The notes under the pieces were generated by a model. That model did not search any database. It had not been told where the DNA came from and saw nothing but the letters and a program-made list of their open reading frames with translations. This document shows positions 39,067 through 48,719 of a DNA stretch of 64,000 bases, piece after piece (the stretch's first letter is position 1; every line of letters starts with the position of its first letter). The stretch is taken from contig JAJTWY010000002.1 in the NCBI GenBank assembly GCA_021463165.1, forward strand, positions 186,001 through 250,000. Direction: 5' to 3'. Both the position numbers and the translations under genes were made by a program. Source of the DNA: Pyrinomonadaceae bacterium. Its GTDB lineage: Bacteria; Acidobacteriota; Blastocatellia; Pyrinomonadales; Pyrinomonadaceae.

Positions 39067-40893
39067 ATGAAGATCCGGTGGCGATTCGGTATCATTGCGG
39101 GGCTCTTTCTGGCCATCTTTTCCCTGTACCCACAGTTGAAGATGTTCTACCTCCGCGGCTCCGACTGGAATGGCCATTATGCATATAACGATATCGATGA
39201 GGTTGCCTACGCCGGATATCTCAAGGCGCTGATCGACGGACGGCCCAGAAAGAACGACCCTTATACCGGGCGGGACGATTCCGATGAGACTCCTCAACCG
39301 GAATCACTTTTTTCGATACAGTTCGCCGGCCCATTTACTATAGCGATACCCGCTCGGATGCTCGGCATCGGCGCTCCGTGGGCGATGACGATCTCGGGTG
39401 CCGTCGCGGCCTTCCTTACTGCGTTGGCGATCTTTTGGCTGCTGGGAATGCTCACCGGCGATTCGATCTTTGCGATGGCGGGCAGCCTGGTCGTTCTGGC
39501 CGGAGGTGCGCTTTTCGCCGGCGAGGGTGCGATCGGCGAGGCACTCGGAACAGGTTACGCATATCCTTACTTTCCGGGTTTTCGCAGGTATATTCCGGCA
39601 ATGGCCTTTCCCGCGTTCTTCGGCCTGGCAGGTTTTGTCTGGAAGTTGATCGGGGAGTCGGTTGGGACATCGGACAGCCGATCCCGGCGGGGGGGCGCGA
39701 ACGCGGCTTACTTACTGGCTGCCGCCACTGCATTTGGATATACCGTCTTCTCGTATTTCTATGTATGGACGACCGCAGCGGCCTGGCTCGGCTGTCTCAC
39801 TTTGGCTTGGATCGCATTGCGCCCGGATGGTGTTTGGGCCGACTTGCGAAGGCTCGCCCTTCTCGGAACCGGATGTCTAGCCGTCCTCGCACCCTATGCA
39901 TGGCTGCTAACGAAACGCTCGCAGACGATGGATCACGTTCAACTGCTGGTGAAAACTCGAGAGCCCGACCTTACGAGGGTCCCAGAATTGATCGGCTTCC
40001 TGGCGCTGGTAGTGATCGGGTTAGGCATAACCCTAAAGGTCTTTCAGTTCAGAGACCGTGCGACCCTGTTTGCGATCTCATTGGCTTTGACCCCGGCGAT
40101 CGTTTTTAACCAACAATTGATCACAGGCCAATCGCTCCAACCGATCCATTATCAGGTCTTTATCGGAAACTACGTCGCAGGGATCGCGGTCGTCGTGACG
40201 CTTGGCCTGCTATGGCGGGCATTCGGGTCAAAAGAGAGCGTTCTCGCTCGGCTGGCTGTCACGGCAGTTGCATTGGCAGCTGTCGGCTGGGGTTTTGTTG
40301 AATGTCACTATACGGTTCGGGTTCTCGACGATGTCAATGTTTCAAGGGACGAGGCGTATCCGATCGGCCAAAGGTTGACCGAGATCGCTGCCAACGATTC
40401 TTATAAACACACGCGAACTGTGATCCACCTGGGTATTGCCGAGGGGGATGACCTGCCGACGATCGCCCCGCAAGCTGTTCTTTGGGCGAGGCACCAGCAT
40501 GTTTTTCCAGGTGTCGAATGGCAGGAAAGCAAAGAGCGCTACTACCAGCAGTTGCTCTACCAGGGCGTGAGCTCAAACCAGCTAGCCGAGGGAATGAAGA
40601 GAGGCGAGGACTTTGTCTCGATGATCGCCCTATTCGGATGGGGCCGGCATACGGACCGACTCAATTCGGAATATAAGCCACTGACTTTCGGCGAGATCGA
40701 TGAAGAGGCTCGCAAGTATGCCGACTATGTTGGCTCATTCGATGCCAGGCGACCCGGCATCCCCAAACTCGACTTTCTGATCACTCCTATTGAGCTCGAA
40801 CCCTATCTTGAAAATTTGGATAAGTGGTACGAAAGGACAGAGCGAGAACAATTCGGAAAGTATGTTCTTTACAGGCTTTCACTGAAGAATTGA
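39067..40893 (+). CDS. Large multi-pass membrane protein, GT-C-like
   Basis: A 608-residue integral membrane protein with about ten hydrophobic segments followed by a soluble C-terminal domain (~400-608). The N-terminal helix is followed by a long loop containing GHYAYNDIDEVAY, in which an acidic motif after helix 1 resembles GT-C glycosyltransferases. I cannot assign a family with certainty. ATG 39067 is preferred; an in-frame start at 39007 has no supporting sequence. It ends 22 bases from the convergent purQ gene. Upstream, 38779-39066 (288 bases) holds only the divergent promoter region, with no other gene seen. Confidence 0.75.
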   Translation: MKIRWRFGIIAGLFLAIFSLYPQLKMFYLRGSDWNGHYAYNDIDEVAYAGYLKALIDGRPRKNDPYTGRDDSDETPQPESLFSIQFAGPFTIAIPARMLGIGAPWAMTISGAVAAFLTALAIFWLLGMLTGDSIFAMAGSLVVLAGGALFAGEGAIGEALGTGYAYPYFPGFRRYIPAMAFPAFFGLAGFVWKLIGESVGTSDSRSRRGGANAAYLLAAATAFGYTVFSYFYVWTTAAAWLGCLTLAWIALRPDGVWADLRRLALLGTGCLAVLAPYAWLLTKRSQTMDHVQLLVKTREPDLTRVPELIGFLALVVIGLGITLKVFQFRDRATLFAISLALTPAIVFNQQLITGQSLQPIHYQVFIGNYVAGIAVVVTLGLLWRAFGSKESVLARLAVTAVALAAVGWGFVECHYTVRVLDDVNVSRDEAYPIGQRLTEIAANDSYKHTRTVIHLGIAEGDDLPTIAPQAVLWARHQHVFPGVEWQESKERYYQQLLYQGVSSNQLAEGMKRGEDFVSMIALFGWGRHTDRLNSEYKPLTFGEIDEEARKYADYVGSFDARRPGIPKLDFLITPIELEPYLENLDKWYERTEREQFGKYVLYRLSLKN

Positions 40894-40915
40894 ATTCGCC
40901 TATTGATACGAGGAT

Positions 40916-41623
40916 CTATGCGGAGGCTTCGGCCGCGGCCATGGCCTTGGTGAGCGATCTGAAAATGTCGCGCCCGTCATTCGACCCGAGCAGTTCCTCA
41001 CACGCCCGTTCCGGGTGCGGCATCATTCCTAGAACATTCCGATCGAGATTGCAGATGCCTGCAATGTTGGATCGAGCTCCGTTGGGGTTCGACCCTTCCG
41101 TGATCTCGCCGTCTGCCGAACAATACCTGAAAACTATCTGCCCGTTCTCTTCGAGCGAGTTGAAGGTCTCATCGTCGCACGTATAGTTCCCTTCAGCGTG
41201 TGCGATCGGGATAGACAGCACCTTGCCCGTTTCGATCTCGGACGTGAACGGCGTATCGCGGTTCTCAAGCCTCAGATTCACGTGTTTGCAGACAAAGTGA
41301 AGTCCCGCATTCCGCATCAGCGCTCCGGGAAGAAGGCCCGCCTCGCAAAGGATCTGGAAGCCGTTGCAGATGCCGAACACAAATCTACCCGAATCAGCAA
41401 ACTCTCTGATCGACCTCATTACTGGTGAAAATCGGGCGAGAGCCCCCGCCCGCAAATAATCGCCATAAGAGAATCCGCCAGGAACGATCACCGCATCATA
41501 CTCGCTCAGGTCCGTCTCCTGATGCCATACGAAATCGACCGGCTGGCCAACGTGCTTCGAGACGACGTGATAAGCATCGTGATCGCAATTGGAACCGGGG
41601 AAGACAACTACACCAAACTTCAC
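40916..41623 (-). CDS. purQ: Phosphoribosylformylglycinamidine synthase glutaminase subunit
   Basis: Glutaminase subunit of the FGAM synthase complex PurL-PurQ-PurS in purine synthesis. The 235-residue protein starts [16 protein letters not shown], a typical PurQ opening, with nucleophile Cys in [10 protein letters not shown], and His in MMPHPER. Its ATG overlaps the stop of purS by 4 bases, which indicates translational coupling. The large subunit purL is not in the window. Confidence 0.96.
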   Translation of the reverse strand: MKFGVVVFPGSNCDHDAYHVVSKHVGQPVDFVWHQETDLSEYDAVIVPGGFSYGDYLRAGALARFSPVMRSIREFADSGRFVFGICNGFQILCEAGLLPGALMRNAGLHFVCKHVNLRLENRDTPFTSEIETGKVLSIPIAHAEGNYTCDDETFNSLEENGQIVFRYCSADGEITEGSNPNGARSNIAGICNLDRNVLGMMPHPERACEELLGSNDGRDIFRSLTKAMAAAEASA

Positions 41624-41877
41624 GCCTCGACCTCCACCTTGTAATCCTCGATCACCGGGTTTGCAAGAACGTCCTTTGCGATACGTTCAACTGACGTCCG
41701 GGCTTGGTTGATGTCGGTGGACGGATCGAATGTGATCTCGAAATACTTACCTTGTCGAACATCGCCGATGCCGGCAAACCCGAGTGATTCGACGGAATGA
41801 TGAATGGCCTTACCCTGTGGGTCGAGTACGCTGGGTTTGAGGGTGACAAAGACCTTGGCTTTCATTAGTCGCTCCAA
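41620..41877 (-). CDS. purS: Phosphoribosylformylglycinamidine synthase subunit PurS
   Basis: Small 85-residue subunit that bridges PurQ and PurL in FGAM synthase. The sequence [25 protein letters not shown] and KYFEITFD are typical for PurS. It is upstream of and overlaps purQ by 4 bases. It is preceded by a divergent region with an inverted repeat at 41891-41933. Confidence 0.96.
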   Translation of the reverse strand: MERLMKAKVFVTLKPSVLDPQGKAIHHSVESLGFAGIGDVRQGKYFEITFDPSTDINQARTSVERIAKDVLANPVIEDYKVEVEA

Positions 41878-41890
41878 AATAAATTGTAGA

Positions 41891-41933
41891 ATCTAACGCA
41901 AATTCTTGTATTTATCAAAGCCTTGTGTTAGAT
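41891..41933. promoter_or_regulatory. Inverted repeat in the purS / DUF4870 divergent region
   Basis: ATCTAACGCAA (41891-41901) and TTGTGTTAGAT (41923-41933) are complementary in 10 of 11 positions. The repeat sits about 14 bases upstream of the purS start and 67 bases upstream of the divergent membrane-protein gene. It could be an operator or an mRNA hairpin; no regulator can be named. Confidence 0.35.
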
Positions 41934-41999
41934 TTCACGTTAATTTCCGTTAAGTAATACTAAGAAACCAAAACCTTTAAAGGAGATAGTTTAAATATT

Positions 42000-42380
42000 A
42001 TGAATGGTAAAACCGCACTGGGTCTCGACAAGAATGTGGGATCACTTCTCTGTTACCTCCCGGTATGCCTTATCAGCTTGATCTACAGCATTATTGTAAT
42101 TGTTTCGGATAAGGAAAATAAGGACGTTCGCTTCCATGCGTTCCAGTCGCTTCTACTTTCGGTACTCTACATTATAGTTGTTGTGATCGTCCAGATTATC
42201 GGCGCCGTCGCTGGAGCAGCCGGCTCGACCGCGCTTGCCGCGATCGTCGGACTCCTTGCCATAGCCGTTATAGTCGCGTTCCTTGGAGCAATGATCTTTG
42301 GCATGATCAAGGGCTACCAGGGACAGCAGTTCAAATTCCCGATCGTCGGCGACATGGCCGAGAAATGGGCGAACGGATAG
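42000..42380 (+). CDS. DUF4870-type membrane protein
   Basis: A 126-residue protein with three membrane segments (residues ~15-37, 52-75, 78-102). The pattern LLCYLPVCLISLIYSIIVI, DVRFHAFQSLLLSVLY and GYQGQQFKFPIVGDMAEKW is characteristic of DUF4870 (TIC20-like) proteins; the last motif (FPIIGDIAEK) is especially conserved. A perfect AAGGAGA lies upstream at a longer than usual distance. Function unknown. It is followed by a clear intrinsic terminator. Confidence 0.9.
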   Translation: MNGKTALGLDKNVGSLLCYLPVCLISLIYSIIVIVSDKENKDVRFHAFQSLLLSVLYIIVVVIVQIIGAVAGAAGSTALAAIVGLLAIAVIVAFLGAMIFGMIKGYQGQQFKFPIVGDMAEKWANG

Positions 42381-42404
42381 ATCTGAAATTACCCCATAAC
42401 GAGA

Positions 42405-42449
42405 ATGGACCGGAGCGGCAGGTTTTCGCATCCGGTCCATTTGGTTTTA
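42405..42449 (+). terminator. Intrinsic terminator of the DUF4870 gene
   Basis: ATGGACCGG (42405-42413) and CCGGTCCAT (42432-42440) form a perfect 9-bp stem followed by TTGGTTTT. It lies 25 bases after the stop at 42380 and ends at the convergent purB stop. Confidence 0.8.
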
Positions 42450-43754
42450 CCTCACCTGAGACTCATCGAACACACGCGCAAAAACCTGATCGACGTTTCG
42501 CAAATAGTGTTTCAGATCAAAAATGCGCATGATCTCTTCGCCCGAAAGGTGAAACGAGATATCCGCATCGTTCTTTACGAGTTCTTCGTATTCGCCGCCC
42601 TCATCCCAAACCTTCATTGCATTCCGCTGCGTCCATAGATATGCATCTTCACGTGATACACCTTTCTGCGTGAGTGCGAGCATCAGTTGCCCGCTGAATA
42701 CCAAACCGCGACTAAGCTCGAGATTCCTGAGCATGTTCTCGGGATAAACAACGAGTGAATCCAGCAGACTGGTCGTTTTTGCGAGCAAATAATCCAGTGT
42801 CGCAGACGAATCCGGCAGGACGATGCGCTCAGCGGAGGAATGTGATATGTCGCGCTCGTGCCATAGGGCGATGTTCTCCAGCCCCACGATGGCATTTGCA
42901 CGGACCGTACGGGCCATTCCGCAGATGCGTTCCGAGAGGATGGGGTTTCGCTTGTGCGGCATCGCCGACGATCCTTTCTGGCCCTTTTTGAAGGCCTCCT
43001 GAGCCTCGCGAACCTCGGTCCTCTGCCAATGTCTTACTTGAAGCGCGATCTTTTCGAGCGACGACGCGATAATGGCCAGAGTGCTCAGATACTCGGCATA
43101 GGATTCTCGCTGTATCACTTGCGTAGAGACATTTGCCGCTTCGATGCCGAGTTTTCGGCAGACGCGCTCCTCGACGTTTGGCGCAAGATGGGCGAATGCG
43201 CCGACGGCTCCCGAGATCTTGCCTTTCGAAACCGCTGCCTTCGCGCGTTCGAGACGCTTGCGGTTGTGCTTCATGTCCTCGTACCACAGAGCCCAGGTCA
43301 AACCGAACGAAGTCGGTTCGGCGTGGATCCCGTGTGTCCGCCCGATCTGCGGCGTGTCTTTGAATTCGTGGGCGCGGCGCTTCAATACGGGCAGCAGCGA
43401 ATCGAGCTTTGATAGGAGAACATCGCACGATTCGCAGAGCAAAAGCGCGTTTGCCGTATCGACCACATCGCTTGATGTCAGGCCGTAGTGCACGAATCGT
43501 GAAGCCGGCCCAATATTTTCGGCGAGATTTGTCGTGAAAGCGATCACATCATGGTCAGTGGTCTTTTCGATCTCATTGATCCGTTCAACGGTGAAAGCTG
43601 CCTTAGCCTTTATTTCTTCCAGGGCTTCGATTGGGATCGTTCCATCCTCGGCATGCACTTCGCAAACCGCTAACTCGACGTCGAGCCACTTCTGAAATTT
43701 GTTCTGAAGTGACCAGATGGCGGCCATTTCAGGCAAGGTATAACGTTCGATCAT
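42447..43754 (-). CDS. purB: Adenylosuccinate lyase
   Basis: Catalyses two fumarate-releasing steps of purine synthesis (SAICAR to AICAR and adenylosuccinate to AMP). From ATG 43754 (MIERYTLPEMAAIW, 435 residues) all superfamily motifs are seen: TSSDVVDTA, the His in IGRTHGIHAEPTSFG, and the signature SSAMPHKRNP (~265). The start is supported by GGGAGGGGG upstream. It lies 19 bases downstream of the AI-2E-type permease gene and is probably cotranscribed with it. Confidence 0.96.
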   Translation of the reverse strand: MIERYTLPEMAAIWSLQNKFQKWLDVELAVCEVHAEDGTIPIEALEEIKAKAAFTVERINEIEKTTDHDVIAFTTNLAENIGPASRFVHYGLTSSDVVDTANALLLCESCDVLLSKLDSLLPVLKRRAHEFKDTPQIGRTHGIHAEPTSFGLTWALWYEDMKHNRKRLERAKAAVSKGKISGAVGAFAHLAPNVEERVCRKLGIEAANVSTQVIQRESYAEYLSTLAIIASSLEKIALQVRHWQRTEVREAQEAFKKGQKGSSAMPHKRNPILSERICGMARTVRANAIVGLENIALWHERDISHSSAERIVLPDSSATLDYLLAKTTSLLDSLVVYPENMLRNLELSRGLVFSGQLMLALTQKGVSREDAYLWTQRNAMKVWDEGGEYEELVKNDADISFHLSGEEIMRIFDLKHYLRNVDQVFARVFDESQVR

Positions 43755-43773
43755 AGTCTCAAAACCCCCTCCC

Positions 43774-44886
43774 TCAAGAAGTAGGAGCGTCATCCGCTTC
43801 GTCTGACGGGGCAGCGGCCTCTGCGACGGTCGATCGCTCACTGCGATCCCCCAGCACATCTTCAAAATAGACCATCTTAACGATCACAACGAGCATCGCC
43901 AGCAGCGGTGTCGCCAGGACGAGGCCCAGGCCGCCGATCATCGCTCCGAGCGCCAGTTGAAAGATAATTGTAACAACCGGCGCCAGTTCAACCGTTTCCC
44001 GCTCGATTATCGGGGTTACGATATTTGATTCGATAAGCTGAACACCGACGTAGATCGCCAACACATAAACAGCAGAGATCGGGCTATGGATAAAGGCGAT
44101 CAATATTGCCGGTATTGCTGATAGGATCGGGCCGAAATTGGGGATAAAGGACAGCAATCCCGCGATCAGGCCGAGCGTGAGCGCCAAGGGAATGCCCAGG
44201 ATCGACAATCCGATCCACGTCAGCAGGCCGATGAAGATCATCGAGCCGGCCTTACCGATCAACCACCAGCGGAGGGTGTCATAGATGCTATTGAGGATCT
44301 CGGCAACCCGAGCACGCCTATTGACCGGAAAAAACCTCTGTATTCCCTCGTAATAGAATCTCGGCTCGCTCGCCAGGTAAATGGCGAGCAGTATCGTAAT
44401 AAAAAAATTACCGACAGCCCCCAGGGTCGAAGAAAAATACCCGCCGACCCGCGATATCATGCTCGCCGGATCCACCTTCGCCATCAGATCATCAGCACTC
44501 GGCATCTGTGCGATAAGAGCCTGTCCCCAACTGTAGCGGGACAAGCCTTCACCCGCTTGCTGCACCGACCGCGGGATATCCGCTCGCAGTTCGCGGGCCT
44601 GATCCGCCACGCTCGGGGCAAGTATCACAACGGCCCCTGCGATCATGAGAACGATGAGCGTAGCCACGATCAGGACAAGCCATCCTTCGCCGAGAGGCAC
44701 CCAGCGCCGGAGGATCTCGGCGAGCCCGCGTAGAAAAATTGCGAGTAATACCGCCGCGAAGATGAGCAGAAGGATGTCGAAAGTGAAATAGACGAGGGTC
44801 AAGCCCAGAAGGGTGAGGCAAACGACCGCAACGGCGACCAAGATCCGCCGCGTGAATTCTTTTTCAGCACTGCTCGCTATAGGCAT
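43774..44886 (-). CDS. AI-2E/PerM-family membrane transporter
   Basis: A 370-residue integral membrane protein with about seven helices. It has the hallmark PGrouping of the family: paired N-terminal helices (residues ~15-60), the amphipathic middle part and the C-terminal GLLSFIPNFGPILSAIPAIL, then NIVTPIIERETVELAP. Members include the AI-2 exporter TqsA, sodium/proton antiporters and PerM; the substrate here is unknown. It precedes purB. Confidence 0.9.
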   Translation of the reverse strand: MPIASSAEKEFTRRILVAVAVVCLTLLGLTLVYFTFDILLLIFAAVLLAIFLRGLAEILRRWVPLGEGWLVLIVATLIVLMIAGAVVILAPSVADQARELRADIPRSVQQAGEGLSRYSWGQALIAQMPSADDLMAKVDPASMISRVGGYFSSTLGAVGNFFITILLAIYLASEPRFYYEGIQRFFPVNRRARVAEILNSIYDTLRWWLIGKAGSMIFIGLLTWIGLSILGIPLALTLGLIAGLLSFIPNFGPILSAIPAILIAFIHSPISAVYVLAIYVGVQLIESNIVTPIIERETVELAPVVTIIFQLALGAMIGGLGLVLATPLLAMLVVIVKMVYFEDVLGDRSERSTVAEAAAPSDEADDAPTS

Positions 44887-44926
44887 TCCGGAGGAAGCGA
44901 CCAGCTAAGGCTGGAAATCGAGATCG

Positions 44927-45967
44927 TTAAATATACCCTTTACTGATCAACAGTTCAGCATTCAGCACGGCCGAACCGGCCGCTCCCCGAACGGTATTAT
45001 GGCTGAGGGCAACAAAGCGGTAGTCAAAAATATTGTCCGGAAATACTCGCCCTACCGTGATCGTCATTCCGTTACCGTTGTCACGGTCAAGCTTTGGCTG
45101 CGGCCGCGAAGGCTCGTCCGTCACCTCGATAAATGTTTCGGGAGACGAATGCAGATCGAGCGACGGGAATGCACGCATCTCAGCGACCACGTCTTCCAGG
45201 GTCGCAGACGATCTAAGTTTCACCCGGACCGATGCCACATGTCCGTCAACGACGTTAACGCGGAAGCACTGTGCCGAAACAGTAAAATCAGCCTTCACGA
45301 CACCGCCGTCTGTAAGCGAGCCAAGTATCTTCTGGGCTTCGATCTCGACCTTAGGCTCCTCACCCGCAATATACGGAAAGACATTGTCCGTTATATCGAG
45401 CGACGCTACCCCGGGATAGCCTGCACCCGAGATCGCCTGCATCGTCGTAACAAAGACGGATTCGACGCCAAATTTTCGATGGAGTGCGGCAAGCGGAGGG
45501 GCGAAACTCACGACCGCGCAATTTGGATTAGTTACGATGAAACCCCTATCAAACCCTCGCTTCTCACGCTGTCGCTCGATCAACCTGACATGCTCCCCGT
45601 TGATCTCAGCGATCAAAAGCGGAACGTCCTCGTCCATACGGTAGCTCGACGAGTTTGAGATCACAGGATATCCGGCGCGTGCAAATGCTTCCTCAGTCTC
45701 ACGAGCGACCGACGACGGCAAACTCGAAAAGACGATGTCGCAATCCATTGGCGGCTCGATCGGCGTGACAACAATGTCGCGAACCCCGGCCGGGATCCTT
45801 CCAGACAGTTTCCAGGCACATGCTTCCGAATACGGCTTCCCCGCCGATCGGTCCGAGGCCGCCATCGCAGTTATTTCAAACTGGGGATGATCCTCAAGCA
45901 ACTGAGCAAATCTCTGACCAACGGTGCCCGTCGCACCAAGTATCCCAACGCGATATCTTCTACCCAT
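44927..45967 (-). CDS. asd: Aspartate-semialdehyde dehydrogenase
   Basis: Reduces aspartyl phosphate to aspartate semialdehyde, the branch point to lysine, threonine and methionine. From ATG 45967 the product is 346 residues and begins MGRRYRVGILGATGTVGQRF, an NADP-binding loop of the archaeal/fungal ASADH type. The active-site Cys is in VTNPNCAVV, followed by QAISGAGYPG and the late VDGHVASVRV. ATG 45985 six codons earlier is possible. It is the first of the run of aspartate-family genes on this strand. Confidence 0.94.
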   Translation of the reverse strand: MGRRYRVGILGATGTVGQRFAQLLEDHPQFEITAMAASDRSAGKPYSEACAWKLSGRIPAGVRDIVVTPIEPPMDCDIVFSSLPSSVARETEEAFARAGYPVISNSSSYRMDEDVPLLIAEINGEHVRLIERQREKRGFDRGFIVTNPNCAVVSFAPPLAALHRKFGVESVFVTTMQAISGAGYPGVASLDITDNVFPYIAGEEPKVEIEAQKILGSLTDGGVVKADFTVSAQCFRVNVVDGHVASVRVKLRSSATLEDVVAEMRAFPSLDLHSSPETFIEVTDEPSRPQPKLDRDNGNGMTITVGRVFPDNIFDYRFVALSHNTVRGAAGSAVLNAELLISKGYI

Positions 45968-46121
45968 ATTTGTGTTCGAGACCAAAATCTAAATTCTAAT
46001 GGAAAAGCGGGAGTTAGGAAAATATTGGCGCAAACGACCAGCATTTGCGGCCAACCGCATTGGACGGCCAGTACTAGTGCAGCCGCTCATCGTCTATCAC
46101 ACCTTGCCCGTCGCAGATCCG

Positions 46122-47261
46122 CTAAGCGCTAAAAAGTGCCCTTTTCATCCTCTGGACGCCCTCGGCCATGCGGTCTTCCGTATTGCAGAACGATATTCGC
46201 AAAAATCCTTTCGCTTCCTGCCCAAAGGCCACACCGGGAACAGTAACGACCCTATTTTGGAGACACTTCTCCGCGATATCGAGATCGTCACCGAGGGCTC
46301 GTACATCAAGCATTGTATAAAATGCCCCTTCCGGGCTGGTAGCCCTCAGGCCAAGCTCCTTTTCAAAAAGATCCACAAGAAATTCGCCGCGTTTTCGATA
46401 TACGTCGCGGGCGTACTGCTTTGCGGCTTCAGCTTCATCGCTCCAAGCTATTAGCGATGCCTTTTGAGTGATAGTTGAGGTGCAAACCGTAGTAAAGCCG
46501 TGAAGCACCTGGATGGCGTGGATCATTTCCGGATCCTTGCACGCGGCCCACCCGAGACGCCACCCGGTCATCGAGAGCGATTTCGAGAGGCCGCTGATAA
46601 TGATCGTCCGGTCGTAAAACTCCGAGGCGGAAACCGGCCGTTCGCCAAAATAAAGGTCACTGTAGATCTCGTCCGAAAGCAGCCAGATGCCAGTCCCATC
46701 AAGGGCCTCGGCGATCTGGCGATAATCGTCGGCGGTCATTATCTTACCCGTCGGGTTTGAGGGTGAGATAACGACGGCAGCCTTCGTCCGCTCAGTGATC
46801 TGAGCACGGAAATTCGAAATATCGAAGGCAAATTCGCCATCCGCGGGCATTCGGTAATAGACCGGAACTCCTTGCGCGATCCTAGTGCAAGCGTCATAAG
46901 CGGGAAAACTTGGATCCGGCAAAAGGACCTCGTCGCCTTGGTCGATACAGCACATAAAAGCATCGGTCATCGCCTCCTGCGATCCGCAAGTGACGACGAC
47001 CCCGGTCCGCGGCAGTTCCAAATGCGGATACTGCTCGGCGATCTTGTCGCGCAAGGCGGGAAGCCCCGGATGTGATGTGTAGCCATTCTGTTCATCACGC
47101 GCGATACGGGCCGCCTCCTCGCGAAGGAACTGCGGCGTCGGCAGATCGGGTTCGCCGAGTCCGAAGTTGATCGAATCCGGCAATGCCCGCTCAAAAAATT
47201 GTCGTATCAGCGTCGGCTGCAGGCCGCGCATTCGCCTTGGAAGAACAAACTCTTTTCGCAT
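46122..47261 (-). CDS. Class I/II aminotransferase (AspC/DapC candidate)
   Basis: A 379-residue fold-type I PLP aminotransferase. The PLP lysine is in SGLSKSLSMTGWRLGW, with SNPTGK and SDEIYSDLYF as further cofactor-site motifs and RISFC near the C-terminus binding the carboxylate. ATG 47261 has GGAAG 6 bases before it and is preferred over 47273. Its place between asd and dapD suggests N-succinyl-diaminopimelate aminotransferase (DapC) or the aspartate aminotransferase supplying the pathway; substrate choice cannot be decided from sequence. Confidence 0.88.
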   Translation of the reverse strand: MRKEFVLPRRMRGLQPTLIRQFFERALPDSINFGLGEPDLPTPQFLREEAARIARDEQNGYTSHPGLPALRDKIAEQYPHLELPRTGVVVTCGSQEAMTDAFMCCIDQGDEVLLPDPSFPAYDACTRIAQGVPVYYRMPADGEFAFDISNFRAQITERTKAAVVISPSNPTGKIMTADDYRQIAEALDGTGIWLLSDEIYSDLYFGERPVSASEFYDRTIIISGLSKSLSMTGWRLGWAACKDPEMIHAIQVLHGFTTVCTSTITQKASLIAWSDEAEAAKQYARDVYRKRGEFLVDLFEKELGLRATSPEGAFYTMLDVRALGDDLDIAEKCLQNRVVTVPGVAFGQEAKGFLRISFCNTEDRMAEGVQRMKRALFSA

Positions 47262-47276
47262 TGAGACTTCCATCCG

Positions 47277-47513
47277 CTACCAGCTTCCTCCCGCCGGATC
47301 TTCCTTATCGGAATCTTTCTCAAGATCGTCCTCGAGTTCTTCCCTGATCGTGCCGACCTCGACGTTGTATTCACCTTCGGCCTGCGCGAGCGGATCGGCC
47401 GTTATGACGCCAGCGAGACTTTCGATCTCGCCGATGATCGCCTGACCAAGGCCTGAGATCTTGTCGATAAGGCCGTGCGATTCATTCTCTGCTTCTTTTG
47501 GATCGTTCATCAT
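47277..47513 (-). CDS. Small acidic protein, hypothetical
   Basis: A 78-residue acidic protein (MMNDPKEAENESHGLIDK) with several Glu/Asp-rich stretches and an amphipathic helix around GLGQAIIGEIESLAGVI; no signal peptide. It may be a CsbD-like or general stress protein but I recognise no family. It ends 15 bases before the aminotransferase start on the same strand. Upstream, 47514-47783 (270 bases) holds no gene I can support; one frame there (47556-47728) reads like a protein C-terminus without a start codon. Confidence 0.55.
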   Translation of the reverse strand: MMNDPKEAENESHGLIDKISGLGQAIIGEIESLAGVITADPLAQAEGEYNVEVGTIREELEDDLEKDSDKEDPAGGSW

Positions 47514-47783
47514 TCCATTAGTTTAAGACATTGCCTTTCGATTGGGAACCGCATTTCAGGCCTGCATCGAGCGGCGGATCCGGTTCCAGCCGTTTCGCTG
47601 TTTGTGATATATCCTGTGCTCCGAGGGCAAAAAGCCACTTTCAGGATCGCGACACTCCAACCGCTCAACACGAAGCCACGGATGATCGAATTCGATGAAG
47701 TTGAACGAATGCGGTTCGCCCCCGACTCAGATAGACTTGTCTCCGCCGTTCAAAGCGGCCCGAGATCGATGTTGATCCAATCA

Positions 47784-48614
47784 CTACCGCAAATAGTCTT
47801 CGAGCTTGGTCGCGGCATCCGTCTTTTCATCGCGATACTTCACTATCATCGGACAATAGATCGAAAGCCCATTCTCGCGGCCGAAATCATTGGAAACGGC
47901 GCGGGAACCTTGGACAACGACAGCCCCTGCAGGGATCTCGAGCGAGCCGCCTTCTTCGGCTTTGATGATCTTCTGATTGGGAAGATCAAAGACGGGAGTC
48001 GAACGGGTCAGGATCACACCGCTTGCCAAGACGGCTCTTTCTCGGACTATCGTCCCTTCATAAACCCCTGTATTCCCGCCGACCAGTACGTCGTCCTCGA
48101 TGATTACCGGCGTGGCGTTCACCGGTTCGAGAACCCCGCCGATCTGAGCGGCAGCCGAGAGATGGACCCGTTTTCCTATTTGCGCACATGATCCGACGAG
48201 AGCGTGGCTATCGACCATTGTTCCTTCATCGACATACGAACCAACATTGATGTACGCCGGTGGAACAACAACGACCGTCGGGGCGACGTACGATCCATCG
48301 CGTATCGCAGATCCGCCCATAACGATCCGCACACCGTCCTCCAGCGTCATTGGACGAAGAGGAAATGTATCTTTGTCAAAGAATCGTAACGTCTCAGTCG
48401 GCTTCGACATTTCAACCATCTTCCCCATGCGGAATCCGAGCAGGATTCCCTGCTTTACCCATGAATTCGCACGCCAAACTCCATCGTCGGCTTTTTCGGC
48501 AGAACGGATCTCGCCTCTGCGAAGCGCAGTTTTGAATTCCTCGTAGACCTCCCGATCCGCGGAGGTGAATTCAGTCCGCGCGAATAGTCGTTCTATGTGT
48601 TCTCTCAGTTCCAT
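47784..48614 (-). CDS. dapD: 2,3,4,5-tetrahydropyridine-2,6-dicarboxylate N-succinyltransferase
   Basis: Adds a succinyl group to tetrahydrodipicolinate in the succinylase branch of diaminopimelate synthesis. The 276-residue protein has an N-terminal helical domain ([11 protein letters not shown]) and a left-handed beta-helix of hexapeptide repeats (residues ~110-245, including [20 protein letters not shown] and [12 protein letters not shown]), then an acidic C-terminus. Length is as in E. coli DapD (274). It sets the pathway as the succinyl route. Confidence 0.95.
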   Translation of the reverse strand: MELREHIERLFARTEFTSADREVYEEFKTALRRGEIRSAEKADDGVWRANSWVKQGILLGFRMGKMVEMSKPTETLRFFDKDTFPLRPMTLEDGVRIVMGGSAIRDGSYVAPTVVVVPPAYINVGSYVDEGTMVDSHALVGSCAQIGKRVHLSAAAQIGGVLEPVNATPVIIEDDVLVGGNTGVYEGTIVRERAVLASGVILTRSTPVFDLPNQKIIKAEEGGSLEIPAGAVVVQGSRAVSNDFGRENGLSIYCPMIVKYRDEKTDAATKLEDYLR

Positions 48615-48625
48615 TGAACCTATCT

Positions 48626-48710
48626 TAGCCGCGTAGCGGCTACCAGCCCGTAGCCCATAGCGTCAGCTATGGGCTACGGGTCCGAACAGTTCCAAGCTAT
48701 CGTAGATAGC
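48626..48710. repeat. REP-like hairpins left of the RAYT gene
   Basis: Three palindromes lie in a row: TAGCCGC-GTA-GCGGCTA (48626-48642), a 14-bp-arm hairpin CCCGTAGCCCATAG/CTATGGGCTACGGG (48647-48680, loop CGTCAG), and GCTATC-GTA-GATAGC (48696-48710). Two have a GTA triloop. They sit between dapD and the RAYT gene and match the inverted set at 49177-49262. Confidence 0.8.
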
Positions 48711-48719
48711 GACAGACAA

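Noticed and set aside
47475..48191. 238-codon plus-strand frame over the end of dapD
   Set aside because: Antisense to the well-conserved DapD beta-helix and without recognisable features or ribosome-binding site.
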